A stretch of DNA of 64,000 bases, from assembly GCF_014647115.1 (NCBI RefSeq), contig NZ_BMOO01000006.1:29100-93099 (forward strand). The letters are read 5' to 3'. The stretch comes from Halarchaeum rubridurum (GTDB lineage Archaea > Halobacteriota > Halobacteria > Halobacteriales > Halobacteriaceae). The notes below the pieces were generated by a model. That model made no database searches, was not told the origin of the DNA, and saw nothing but the letters and a program-made list of their open reading frames with translations. Shown piece after piece: positions 55,051-63,299 of this stretch. A program made the position numbers and the translations under genes. Each line of letters starts with the position of its first letter. Within the stretch, counting starts at the first letter, position 1.

Positions 55051-56763
55051 ATGCCTAATGTTCTCATACTGGCTCTCGTCGGCGTCGTCCCGATCGGCGT
55101 CGCGTTCGTACTGCTCGCTGGGCTCCGGTGGTCCGCTGCCCGCGCAATGGGTGTCGGGTGGCTGCTCGCGGCCGGAATCGGACTCACGTACTGGAGTATG
55201 GAGCCCACCTGGTTGGTGGCCTCGGCCGTCTACGGCGCGCTGCAGGCCGTCGACATCATCCTCATCGTCTTCGGGGCGATCCTCCTGATGAACTACCTCG
55301 AGGGGAGTGGCGCCATTGCTACGATCAGGTGGTACTTCGGGCAGATCGAAGAAGACCGGCGCATCCAGGTGCTGCTCATCGGTCTCGGGTTCATGACCAT
55401 CATCGAAGGTGCAGCCGGGTTCGGGACACCGGGAGCACTCGCCGCACCGCTGTTCATCGGCCTCGGATTCCCCCCGTTGGCCGCTGCGGTGTTCGGGCTT
55501 TATTTCAACGCCCCGAACCCGCCGTTCGGTGCCGCCGGCACGCCTGTCATCGGCGGCACCGGTGCCGTCATCGACCCAGCGCTGTCCGGGTCGGTGAGTG
55601 TATCCGAGTTCCTCTCGATGGTCTCCGCATGGACTGGCGTCGTCACGGGAGTGACGTACGTGTTCTGGGGACTGCTCGGCGTGTTCTTCCTGACGTACTG
55701 GTTCGGGAACGGTGACGGTGAACGCAGCATCGGAACCGCCGTGCGTAGCACTCTCCCCATCGCGCCGTTCGCGCTCCTGCTCGGCGTCGTCACTGGTGGC
55801 ACACAGCTGGTAATCGCGTGGTTCGTCGGGCCTGCACTCCCCGATATCGCCGCAGGGTTCGTGGTGCTCGGCATCGGTCTCCTGCTCGCAAAAAACGATA
55901 TCCTCATCCCTGATGACCAGTGGGACTTCCCCGAGGAATCGACATGGAGCGACACGTGGCTCGGCGGCCTCGATCTTGACGAGGTGTCCCGTGACCAACC
56001 CAAAAAGGAGATGTCTGTGCTGTTGGCGTGGACCCCGTACCTGCTCGTTGCGCTCGCACTGCTCGTCACGCGGTGGCCGGACCTCACGGTCGCCGGCGTC
56101 GCCGTCCTCGACTGGATCCAGAGTTTTTCCGTCGGACTCGACTCGATCCTCGGTACTGAACTCGGATACACTCTTCAGTACCTCTATCTCCCCGGAACGA
56201 TGCCGTTCATCCCCATCGCGATCCTCACTGGCTTCCTTCACAAGATGGACACCACACAGATGGGGGAAGCGTGGCGACGGTCGATCCAGCAGATCGCTCC
56301 GGCCGCCCTCACGCTCATTATCGCCGTCTCGATGACGCAGATAATGATTCAGTCGCAGACGAACACCGCCGACCTCCTCGGCATGATGGAGGCACTCAGC
56401 CGCGCGCTCGCGATGGGCGCCGGCGGCCTGCTCCCGCTCATCTCGCCGTGGATCGGCGCTATCGGCTCGTTCATGACGGGGAGCAACACGTCCTCAAACA
56501 TCCTCTTCAGCGTACTCCAGTACAACGCCGCCGAGACGGTCGGCGTCTCCCGGGTGATCGCCGTCAGCCTGCAGAACGTCGGCGGCGGCCTCGGAAACAT
56601 GGTCTCGGTGTTGAACGTGGCCGCTATCTGTGGTGTCGTTGGAATCACTGGGCGTGAAGGCGACCTCCTGCGGAAAGCGATCATCCCGATGGCGCTGTTC
56701 GCTGTCTTCGCCGGCCTGTTCGGGATGCTGCTGACGTACGTTCTGGTTCCCGGCCTGTTCTGA
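55051..56763 (+). CDS. lctP: L-lactate permease (LctP family)
   Basis: A 570-aa membrane protein with about 12-14 hydrophobic segments. LctP-type blocks: GAILLMNYLEGSGAIATIR near 72, TIIEGAAGFGTPGALAAPLFIGLGFPP near 112, NAPNPPFGAAGTP near 153 and SWIGAIGSFMTGSNTSSNILF near 478. It imports lactate in exchange or symport. It is divergent from lutC with 172 bp between the start codons, so the lactate genes likely share control. The AT-rich stretch TTGTACCAACAG and TTACATATGGC in that gap may hold the two promoters. Confidence 0.9.
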   Translation: MPNVLILALVGVVPIGVAFVLLAGLRWSAARAMGVGWLLAAGIGLTYWSMEPTWLVASAVYGALQAVDIILIVFGAILLMNYLEGSGAIATIRWYFGQIEEDRRIQVLLIGLGFMTIIEGAAGFGTPGALAAPLFIGLGFPPLAAAVFGLYFNAPNPPFGAAGTPVIGGTGAVIDPALSGSVSVSEFLSMVSAWTGVVTGVTYVFWGLLGVFFLTYWFGNGDGERSIGTAVRSTLPIAPFALLLGVVTGGTQLVIAWFVGPALPDIAAGFVVLGIGLLLAKNDILIPDDQWDFPEESTWSDTWLGGLDLDEVSRDQPKKEMSVLLAWTPYLLVALALLVTRWPDLTVAGVAVLDWIQSFSVGLDSILGTELGYTLQYLYLPGTMPFIPIAILTGFLHKMDTTQMGEAWRRSIQQIAPAALTLIIAVSMTQIMIQSQTNTADLLGMMEALSRALAMGAGGLLPLISPWIGAIGSFMTGSNTSSNILFSVLQYNAAETVGVSRVIAVSLQNVGGGLGNMVSVLNVAAICGVVGITGREGDLLRKAIIPMALFAVFAGLFGMLLTYVLVPGLF

Positions 56764-56865
56764 CCCCGGTCGACGACGTACCGGGGCTCCGCCGCTTCCG
56801 GAATCGAAACGAGGTGAACGAATAGAACGAGCCAAAACGAACTCACCGAACTCGTACTGCTCGGT

Positions 56866-57088
56866 CTAAACGAACTCCGTGAGCGCCCCGTTCTCCCGGT
56901 TCGGTATCTGCTCGAACGCGGAGTTCGTAGTCGCGATCGGCCGATCGTTCGGCCTGATGTCCGCGAGTTCGCCGTCGGGGACGGTTGCAAGGCGACCGAC
57001 GGTCAGCGGCATCAACGCCAGATAGACGCCGGTCGCCATGCTCGTCGGCGCCGCGGCGACAATCGCGTCGTCGAGACCGCGGCATCAC
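56866..57088 (-). pseudogene. 3' fragment of an unidentified, probably membrane protein gene
   Basis: A frame ending in TAG at 56866-56868 codes for GLDDAIVAAAPTSMATGVYLAL, MPLTVGRLATVPDG and ends NRENGALTEFV. Codon use is haloarchaeal. The 5' end is lost near 57090, and no start supports a full gene. The rest of 56764-57229 holds no supported gene. Confidence 0.45.
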
Positions 57089-57229
57089 GGATCACTGTTC
57101 CGTCACTGTCGGCAGGAGCATGGTGAGTCACGCCGCGCTTACTGTCGCGCGCCGCACGCCTCCCAGCGCCGACAGACACGCCACGCGAACCCGGGGCCTT
57201 TACGATGTCTGCGTCGATCAGGTTGGTTG

Positions 57230-57658
57230 CTACGCTGATTCCGGTCGGAAGCGCGTAATCGGTACGTCGTCAACGTCGTCATAATCGTCATCGGCACCGA
57301 CGAGTAGCATGCCGCTGACTTGGTTCGCGGTTGCGAGCGCGAACGCATCGCCAAGTGCTGGCGAGTAGCGCAATTTGAAGTCGGCTGCACTGGGCCACGT
57401 CTCCTCGGTATCGACTTGCCGTATCCCGGTTTCTTCAAGGACGTTGACGATGGCGTCGGCACGGGCTTCACTGTCGATAGCGCGGACGACATAATGGACC
57501 TCAGCGAGGTTGATCGCGGAGATATAGCCATCAGCCGATCCTTCTACCGCTTCGATGTAGGTTTCGACGGTGTCACTACCCGGCTCATCACAGAAGTACG
57601 CAACTAGCGGTTCCGTGTCGAAAACGATAGTGTCGGGATGCTCACGTGCTGCTGTCAT
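57230..57658 (-). CDS. vapC: VapC-type PIN toxin
   Basis: A 142-aa PIN protein: IVFDTEPLVAYF (Asp near residue 14), INLAEVHYVV (Glu near 52), LGDAFALATAN (Asp near 101) and LLVGADDDYDD. RNase toxin. The start overlaps the antitoxin stop by 4 bp (57655-57658). Confidence 0.87.
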   Translation of the reverse strand: MTAAREHPDTIVFDTEPLVAYFCDEPGSDTVETYIEAVEGSADGYISAINLAEVHYVVRAIDSEARADAIVNVLEETGIRQVDTEETWPSAADFKLRYSPALGDAFALATANQVSGMLLVGADDDYDDVDDVPITRFRPESA

Positions 57659-57981
57659 TTCGTATCCTCAGTATCGCGACCGACATACCGCTCCTGCAGC
57701 TCCTCGTCACTAGCTTTGTCCTGTTTTCGTTCCTCACGCAGCCGTTCGACTGCCGAGTTCCCTTGGTCGTCGGTCTTTCCCGCCAAGATGCCGCGAAGGT
57801 CCGTGGCCGACTGAATGGGACGAACGATGACCTCCCCTTCGTCGGTGCGAACGAACTTTACCCGGCCGGGAGTATCGATCCCTAGTTCCTCGCGAAACTC
57901 TTTCGGGATCGTCGCCTGTCCGCGAGAGGATACCGAGACGACTTTTTCAGACTCTGATTCACTCATACTTTCTCTACCCAT
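57655..57981 (-). CDS. vapB: AbrB/SpoVT-type antitoxin
   Basis: A 108-aa protein from ATG 57981 (MGRESMSESESEKVVSVSSRGQ). The SpoVT/AbrB swapped-hairpin domain is SSRGQATIPKEFREELGI and GRVKFVRTDEGEVIVRP (about 17-60); the acidic C-terminus binds the toxin. The TATA box at 57996-58005 fits this start better than the internal ATG 57966. Confidence 0.85.
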   Translation of the reverse strand: MGRESMSESESEKVVSVSSRGQATIPKEFREELGIDTPGRVKFVRTDEGEVIVRPIQSATDLRGILAGKTDDQGNSAVERLREERKQDKASDEELQERYVGRDTEDTK

Positions 57982-57995
57982 TACTTTACCACACT

Positions 57996-58005
57996 CATAT
58001 ATGGG
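57996..58005 (-). promoter_or_regulatory. TATA box of the AbrB/PIN pair
   Basis: CCCATATATG on the minus strand lies about 20 bp upstream of ATG 57981, which suits a leaderless transcript. Confidence 0.55.
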
Positions 58006-58038
58006 CTTGACGGGCAACCTAACGGCTATACGAGCTCT

Positions 58039-58962
58039 CTATTCTACGATGGAGAGCAGCCGATCGCGATGGCTCCTGATCGTCTCGACGGTCACCCCGG
58101 CGGCCGCCGCGGCATCGGCTTGCGTCAACGGCGCGTCGTGGACACACGCCGCCATGTACAGGCAGGCGGCGGCGAATCCGGATGGATGCACGCCGGTCGT
58201 GATGCCGGCGTCGACGGCCTGCACAACGAGCTCCTCTGCCCGGCGTCGAACAACGTCCGTGCAGCCGAGGTCGGACGCGAGTCGCGGGACGAACTGGTCC
58301 AGGCTGACTGGTGGGGTCGGCAGCCCCAACTCTTCGTTGAGCACCGTGTAGGCGTTCTCGACGCGGTTCTGTCCGACCTGCGCCATCGGCGCCACATCGT
58401 CGATGAGCCACGACTCCCCGTTGCACCGGCAGGCGCCGAAGACGCTCGCGGCCGCCATCGCCTCGATGGACCGCCCTTTGAGGAGTCGTTCGTTCTGTGC
58501 CGTCCGGAACAGCTGGCACGCCTGGTCACGTACGGAATCCGCGAGCCCGAGTGCGCTCGCGATCCGCCGGATCTCCGTGAGGCCGTGCCCGAGGTTGCGC
58601 TCCTGTTTGGACCGCCAGCGCGCACGGGACTGCTCGCGACGCATCCGCGCGAGGCGTCGACGCTTCTGGCCCGACAGGTCGGTACCCGTTGCGTCCTGTC
58701 CGCTGCCGATCACCGTCGATAGGCCGCGGTCGTGCCGTGCTGGGGTGAGTGGTGCACCCGTTCGCTTTGCTGTATCGGCGTCGTCGCGGTGCCACTCCGG
58801 TCCACGGTCGATCGACTGCTCGTCGATGATGAGTCCGCAATCTGCACAAACTGTTTCGGCTGAATTCGTTCGCACCGGGCCCCCACACTCGGGACACGGC
58901 TCAGTTGTACCACGCTGGATGTCTTCGTCGAACGCACGCTCGTAGGGTTCACTCGTCGTCAT
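58039..58962 (-). CDS. tfb: Transcription initiation factor IIB (TFB), copy 2
   Basis: A 307-aa TFB from ATG 58962 (MTTSEPYERAFDEDIQRG). Zinc ribbon CPECGGPV...CADCGLIID (about 22-45); the B-reader block DRGLSTVIGSGQDATG and LSGQKRRRLARMRREQ; two cyclin repeats. Closely related to the copy at 45814. Two TFBs of one subfamily on one replicon, both under the hairpin motif, suggest a shared regulon or duplicated plasmid backbones. Confidence 0.9.
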   Translation of the reverse strand: MTTSEPYERAFDEDIQRGTTEPCPECGGPVRTNSAETVCADCGLIIDEQSIDRGPEWHRDDADTAKRTGAPLTPARHDRGLSTVIGSGQDATGTDLSGQKRRRLARMRREQSRARWRSKQERNLGHGLTEIRRIASALGLADSVRDQACQLFRTAQNERLLKGRSIEAMAAASVFGACRCNGESWLIDDVAPMAQVGQNRVENAYTVLNEELGLPTPPVSLDQFVPRLASDLGCTDVVRRRAEELVVQAVDAGITTGVHPSGFAAACLYMAACVHDAPLTQADAAAAAGVTVETIRSHRDRLLSIVE

Positions 58963-58998
58963 CGGTCTCACCTGATTGAGGTCACGCCGATTCGGCGC

Positions 58999-59029
58999 GC
59001 CCCGCACCCCTCTTCGGGGGGTGACAAAC
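58999..59029 (-). promoter_or_regulatory. Hairpin leader motif upstream of TFB copy 2
   Basis: The coding strand reads GTTTGTCACCCCCCGAAGAG then GGGTGCGGGGC. It lies 36 bp before ATG 58962. Confidence 0.6.
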
Positions 59030-59131
59030 TCGGCGGGAGACGCACGCCCGATCGATCGGTGCCGACGCGTCGAGGACGCCGTCGACGGTGTAGGCGGGTG
59101 AGTAGGGCCAGAACGTAGCTGTCGTCAAGTC

Positions 59132-59172
59132 TTAACCAACACTACAACCGAATCGATAGAGTTGTTGGTTAA
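59132..59172. repeat. 41-bp inverted repeat TTAACCAAC...GTTGGTTAA, copy 2
   Basis: The arms at 59132-59140 and 59164-59172 are the same as in copy 1 at 43498-43538, with identical total span but mostly different inner bases. It lies between the TFB leader and remnants of zinc-ribbon and DUF7995-type genes. Confidence 0.55.
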
Positions 59173-59181
59173 AACGCTGGC

Positions 59182-59350
59182 GGCGACTCTCGCGTCGCCA
59201 GTTGGTGATGCGAGGCATTCAGAAGTGGACGTCAGCGGGTACGATCCAGAGCTCCTCACTCTCACAGCCGTCGTCCAGCCTCGTGTCCGGAATGTGGGAC
59301 GCCTCGCCGGTCGGCCGTAGTTCCTCGAAATCCAGATGGCGATCACGCAT
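59182..59350 (-). pseudogene. Chimeric remnant: zinc-ribbon gene 5' end joined to DUF7995 3' end
   Basis: From ATG 59350 a 43-codon frame reads MRDRHLDFEELRPTGEASHI, then DTRLDDGCESEELWIVPADV to a stop at 59219. The first half matches the N-terminus of the broken gene at 44434; the second matches the C-terminus of the DUF7995-type gene at 35957. A 5' scrap of the zinc-ribbon gene (MPRITNWRRES) follows. The DNA at 59187-59262 is nearly identical to 35918-36000. It records recombination between these small genes, with the middle deleted. Confidence 0.6.
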
Positions 59351-59498
59351 CGGTTGGTGTGGTTTGTCCCGGATTCGTATTTCAACGTCAGGGCCAGTAG
59401 TCCGCCCTGTCTCCCGTTTGAATATGGGCCATGAACTATCTCATGCGAACATCTTATACTTCATGAACAAGTAGATGAGAGTAGCAACTGGGGTCCCT

Positions 59499-59810
59499 AT
59501 GAGCAGCAACGACACCAAGCACGTGCAAACTGAACTGAACGAGGACGAATACGAACGCTTCCGGGAGTTCGCTCGAGAGCACGGGCTCTCGCTCAAGGAA
59601 GCCGGCCACGAGGCGCTTATCGAGTGGATCGAACGCCAGCAGCAGGCCGACCCGAACGACCCGGCGTTCACAGTCCTCGACGACCTCGAGGACGAATCGC
59701 TCCCAGCGTCGGCGGCGACGGATGCCCGCGAGGAAGACGATCTCGTCGAGGAGTGGGACGGCAGCGACGAATCGTTCACGCTCGCCGACGACCCGTCCGC
59801 GCAATCCTGA
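59499..59810 (+). CDS. Ribbon-helix-helix-type antitoxin
   Basis: A 103-aa protein from ATG 59499 (MSSNDTKHVQTELNEDEYERF). Residues 8-45 (HVQTELNEDEYERFREFAREH, SLKEAGHEALIEWI) fit an RHH or related DNA-binding antitoxin; the rest is acidic. An upstream ATG at 59475 is in frame; a TATA-like CTTATAC near 59452 allows either start. It precedes a PIN gene by 6 bp. Confidence 0.72.
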   Translation: MSSNDTKHVQTELNEDEYERFREFAREHGLSLKEAGHEALIEWIERQQQADPNDPAFTVLDDLEDESLPASAATDAREEDDLVEEWDGSDESFTLADDPSAQS

Positions 59811-59816
59811 ATTCGG

Positions 59817-60314
59817 ATGGCTGAACCAGTCGAAACCCCGATCGGGACGATCACGCCCGAGCATTTTCGCCCGGGGCACGTCCGCCATCAGGTCGTCGTC
59901 GGGCCGAAGTTCCTGTACGCATTATTCAACCCACAAGATCGGATGCACGCAGTCTCGCGGGCGTTCATGACCTTTGTCCGCGACGGTGACCTCCCCTATC
60001 GTCGCCTCATCGTCAACGATCACATCGTCGACGAGGCTGCCACACGGCTGAAAAAGCAAGCGTCAATGCGGAACGCAGCCTCGTTCCTGACGACGCTCGA
60101 CGAGAGTACGCTCTACCAGTTCGAATCCGTCTCCGAGGACGTTTTCGATGACGCCAAAGCAACGTTCGTCGAGTGGACGGATCTGGATGCGTCACTCACC
60201 GATTTCACTGTTGCAGCCCATATGGACGCCTCAGGGGTCGATCACATCCTCACCTACGACCGGCACTACGATGCGTTCGACGTGACAACGCTTCCGTATC
60301 GCAATCAGGACTAG
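59817..60314 (+). CDS. PIN-domain toxin
   Basis: A 165-aa PIN protein. GPKFLYALFNPQDRMH (about 30-45), Asp and Glu in NDHIVDEAATRL near 70, SLTDFTVAAHM near 125 and HILTYDRHYDAF near 145 give the acidic site, though the first Asp is less standard (VVVGPKFLYAL). Third toxin-antitoxin pair of the window. Confidence 0.78.
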   Translation: MAEPVETPIGTITPEHFRPGHVRHQVVVGPKFLYALFNPQDRMHAVSRAFMTFVRDGDLPYRRLIVNDHIVDEAATRLKKQASMRNAASFLTTLDESTLYQFESVSEDVFDDAKATFVEWTDLDASLTDFTVAAHMDASGVDHILTYDRHYDAFDVTTLPYRNQD

Positions 60315-60325
60315 CGGTGCCAAGT

Positions 60326-60877
60326 ATGTCCGAATCCCCGCAGGACGGCGTTCAGTCGTGGAGTGAGTCGATGACCGCCCGCGAACGCATTCGGGCGGTC
60401 GCCGAGACGCTTCGCGAACCGCGGTCGGTCAACTGGATCAGCGAGCAGGCTGACGCCGCCTGGAGTACGACTAACGAGGAACTCCAAGATCTCGTCAACC
60501 AAGGCCAGCTGCGCCGCGTTGAGGCCGGCGAAACCACGCGCTATCTACCGGACTACACGCGCCTGCTCTTCGAAGAGATCCGGACGCTCATCGAGGAAAA
60601 CACCCGCGAGGAGCTGCGGAGCGAATTGGCCGCAATCACCGAGGAGATCGAGGCGTGGCAGGCGACCTACGACGTCGAGACGTGGGAGGAGCTCGAACAG
60701 TCGCTCGCCGACGGCGATCTCGCAAGTGCCGAGCTCCGCGAGCGCCGCGACGTCATCGCGTTCTGGCGTGAGAACGAGGAGGATCGTCGCCTCATCAAGC
60801 ACGCACTGGAACTCTACTCCGACGTCGAAGCCGCCCGCGAGCAGATGACCGACATGGCTGACCGCGCCACGAGCTAA
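60326..60877 (+). CDS. DUF7342-type winged-helix protein
   Basis: A 183-aa protein from ATG 60326 (MSESPQDGVQSWSESMTARER). Residues 18-75 are a winged helix (RIRAVAETLREPRSVNWISE, TTNEELQDLVNQGQLRRVE). A long helical, coiled-coil-like C-terminus follows. Probably a regulator linked to the downstream small gene or the preceding toxin pair (11-bp gap). The family name is from memory. Confidence 0.68.
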   Translation: MSESPQDGVQSWSESMTARERIRAVAETLREPRSVNWISEQADAAWSTTNEELQDLVNQGQLRRVEAGETTRYLPDYTRLLFEEIRTLIEENTREELRSELAAITEEIEAWQATYDVETWEELEQSLADGDLASAELRERRDVIAFWRENEEDRRLIKHALELYSDVEAAREQMTDMADRATS

Positions 60878-60894
60878 TCCTCCTCTTTCACAGA

Positions 60895-61311
60895 ATGATC
60901 TTTCTTGCCGGTCGCGACCGCTATACACAGCGGACTCTCCTCCGCGACGTTCACGACCGATTGACGAACCAGCCAGGGTGTGAGGACGTGCGCTATCGGC
61001 CGTCTCGACGCCGTCCCCGGTACGTTATCGCGGATGTCGATCCGACGACGTTCCTGAGTGACTCCTACGATGCGGCGACCGCACGACTGGAGATTCGCTT
61101 CTGGTACCCCGCCGGCGTCGACCATGAATACTACCGCATCAACTGGGTCGAACCCGAGCGGAACCTGATGCTCGGCTTCCACCAGGACGCCGACCATCCG
61201 GACCTTGGCCCCTGTCACACCCAACTCAACCACGACGACACGCCGGTTGATCGGCATCGCGCATCGTTTCTCGATGCGCATCCACTCGCCGTCCTTGATG
61301 ACCGACTCTGA
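60895..61311 (+). CDS. DUF7718-type protein, probably cut short by a TGA
   Basis: A 138-aa protein from ATG 60895 (MIFLAGRDRYTQRTLLRDVH). Blocks RLEIRFWYPAGVDHEYYRINWVEP and LMLGFHQDADHPDLGPCHTQL fit the haloarchaeal DUF7718 family from memory. After TGA 61309-61311 the same frame continues as QFPAAVEAIRWENGAPSLPT to TAG 61374, which reads like the normal C-terminus. It starts 17 bp after the DUF7342-type gene, with which it is probably co-transcribed. Confidence 0.65.
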   Translation: MIFLAGRDRYTQRTLLRDVHDRLTNQPGCEDVRYRPSRRRPRYVIADVDPTTFLSDSYDAATARLEIRFWYPAGVDHEYYRINWVEPERNLMLGFHQDADHPDLGPCHTQLNHDDTPVDRHRASFLDAHPLAVLDDRL

Positions 61312-61464
61312 CAGTTCCCGGCGGCGGTCGAGGCGATTCGCTGGGAGAATGGAGCGCCCTCGCTTCCTACCTAGCCGGTCTAGACAGCGAGTTCATCGAG
61401 CGTCTGGTGATGCGTCACGACGCCAAGAATGTTCGGACAGAGAAGTGCAGGTGAACAGAGTAGG

Positions 61465-61820
61465 TGTCGAGTGTTACAGTGGGGAGAGGGGGAGAGTAGA
61501 TGTCGAGTGTTAGCCGACCGGAGACGCCCGGGAGTCGGTGGTGTGAGGAGGGGTGGGAGAGTAGATGTCGAGTGTTAGCGCCGGCGAGAGGAGGCGGAGA
61601 TGAGGAGAGTGGCGACGTACTGAGTCCGCTTCGCTGACGGCCTCCTCTCTTTCTTCTTCTAGCTTCTAGACTAGCTAGTAAGTAGTAGTGTATAGATTAT
61701 ATCTTTCGGTTTCGGCAAAGCGCTTGATTCTGAGTTCACACGCCATCTTCGTCGTGGTTACACTCGACACCACCTCTATCTCTACCACTTAAAGAACTCT
61801 ATCACTCGACGCACTCGACA
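61465..61820. other. Candidate replication origin with repeat-flanked AT-rich core
   Basis: Three direct repeats TGTCGAGTGTTA lie at 61465, 61501 and 61566; the last two share the longer GAGAGTAGATGTCGAGTGTT. Inverted copies TTACACTCGACA (61758-61769) and CACTCGACA (61812-61820) face them. Between them 61648-61735 is AT-rich (CTAGCTTCTAGACTAGCTAG, GTATAGATTATATC), suitable as an unwinding element. The orc1 gene starts 40 bp to the right. This is the usual haloarchaeal origin layout of inverted Orc-binding repeats around an unwinding region beside orc1/cdc6. Confidence 0.8.
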
Positions 61821-61859
61821 CGTGGTTTTAAGTCCTTCCAGTTGGTTGATGTCGCCAAT

Positions 61860-63059
61860 ATGGGGATCTTCGACGGCGCGACCGACGGCATCTACCGCGA
61901 CAAAGACGTCCTGGACGAAGACTACCAACCCGACCAAGTCCTCGAACGCGAAGACGAGATCGCCGACTATCGCGACGCCCTCCTCGACGTCCTCTTCGGC
62001 CGCACCCCCGACAACATCTTCCTCTACGGCAAAGCCGGCGTCGGCAAAACAGCTGTCACCAACTTCGTCCTCGGCGAACTCCGAGCGGAAGTCGAAACCC
62101 GCGACACCGCCGACCCCATCCACATCTCCCGCGTCAACTGCGACAGCGAAACCACCTACAGCGTCATCCGGGAACTCGCGAACGGACTCCTCCCCGCAAC
62201 CCACTCCCCCTACGCCGCAAAAGGCTACTCCACCAGCGACCTCTTCGACGAACTCTACACCCAGATGGAGCGCGTCGGCGGCACCCACCTCATCGTCCTC
62301 GACGAAGTCGACCACCTCACCGACCCCGACGCACTCCTCTACCAGCTCCCCCGCGCACGCGCAAACGGCTACCTCAACGATGCTCGCGTCGGCATCATCG
62401 GCATCTCGAACAACTACACCTTCCGCAACACCCTCTCCTCGAAAGTCAAATCAACCCTCATGGAGACCGAAATCTCCTTCTCGACGTACGACGCCGACGA
62501 ACTCGTCTCCATCCTCGAACACCGCGCCGACCTCGCCTTCCAACCCGGCGTCTGCGAGGACTCCGCGATAACACTCTGCGCCGCGTACGCCGCGAAAGAC
62601 GACGGCTCCGCCCGTCAAGCAATCGATCTGCTACGCGCCGCCGCAGACGCCGCCTGGAAAGCTGACGACCCCACCATCACCGACGCCCACGTCAAGGATG
62701 TCCGCGATGACGTCGACCGCGGCCAACTCCATGACAAGATCAGCGACCAGACAACGAACGCACAGCGCGTCCTCGAAGCCGCCGCACGACTCCAGAACAA
62801 ACACGGCGAGCCCGCACGCACACGCGAAATCCAGGAGTCCTACCAGCAGCTCGCGCGCTCCTACGGCGACCCTGACCCGAGCACGTCACTCAAGTTCGCA
62901 CAGCGCCATCTCGACGACCTCGAAATGCTCGGATTCGTCATTAAGAGCGAAGAGAACCGCGGCAAGGGCGGTGGCCGCAGCTATATTTGGGAAGTCGATA
63001 TGGACCTCGAAACGGTCATCGATGTCCGCGAAGACATTGAGCAGACAAACGCCGCGTAA
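61860..63059 (+). CDS. orc1: Orc1/Cdc6 replication initiator
   Basis: A 399-aa AAA+ protein from ATG 61860 (MGIFDGATDGIYRDKDVLDE); a TTG at 61842 is in frame but unlikely. Walker A GKAGVGKT (57-64), Walker B LIVLDEVD near 145, Sensor 1 GIIGISNNY near 180, and a C-terminal winged helix (TREIQESYQQLARSYG to GFVIKSEENRGKGGGRSYIW). It should bind the repeats at 61465-61820 and open the origin. Control by its own binding sites is likely since they overlap the promoter. Confidence 0.93.
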   Translation: MGIFDGATDGIYRDKDVLDEDYQPDQVLEREDEIADYRDALLDVLFGRTPDNIFLYGKAGVGKTAVTNFVLGELRAEVETRDTADPIHISRVNCDSETTYSVIRELANGLLPATHSPYAAKGYSTSDLFDELYTQMERVGGTHLIVLDEVDHLTDPDALLYQLPRARANGYLNDARVGIIGISNNYTFRNTLSSKVKSTLMETEISFSTYDADELVSILEHRADLAFQPGVCEDSAITLCAAYAAKDDGSARQAIDLLRAAADAAWKADDPTITDAHVKDVRDDVDRGQLHDKISDQTTNAQRVLEAAARLQNKHGEPARTREIQESYQQLARSYGDPDPSTSLKFAQRHLDDLEMLGFVIKSEENRGKGGGRSYIWEVDMDLETVIDVREDIEQTNAA

Positions 63060-63299
63060 TCGGAATCTCTGACCCCCACGAGAGATGGGGTCAACAGCCG
63101 AGAGCCGGCGACAACGGTGTCGTGGAAGCGGGCGAAAGAAGCGGCGCAAAACGAGTTAGAGTCACGCAACTGGAACCCCATGTCAGGACTACTATGTCCA
63201 GATTCCAACATCTGAGATGAAGGTCTCCCTCACACGCGAGGCGTGCGACGGACGCCTGTACAGGGGAACTTTACCCGTGCGCAGTTCCGAGTAGTCGAT

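Noticed and set aside
55003..56241. 412-codon minus-strand frame
   Set aside because: It is antisense to the lactate permease gene, whose membrane segments and motifs are clear. Its Glu/Arg/His-rich sequence is a mirror shadow.
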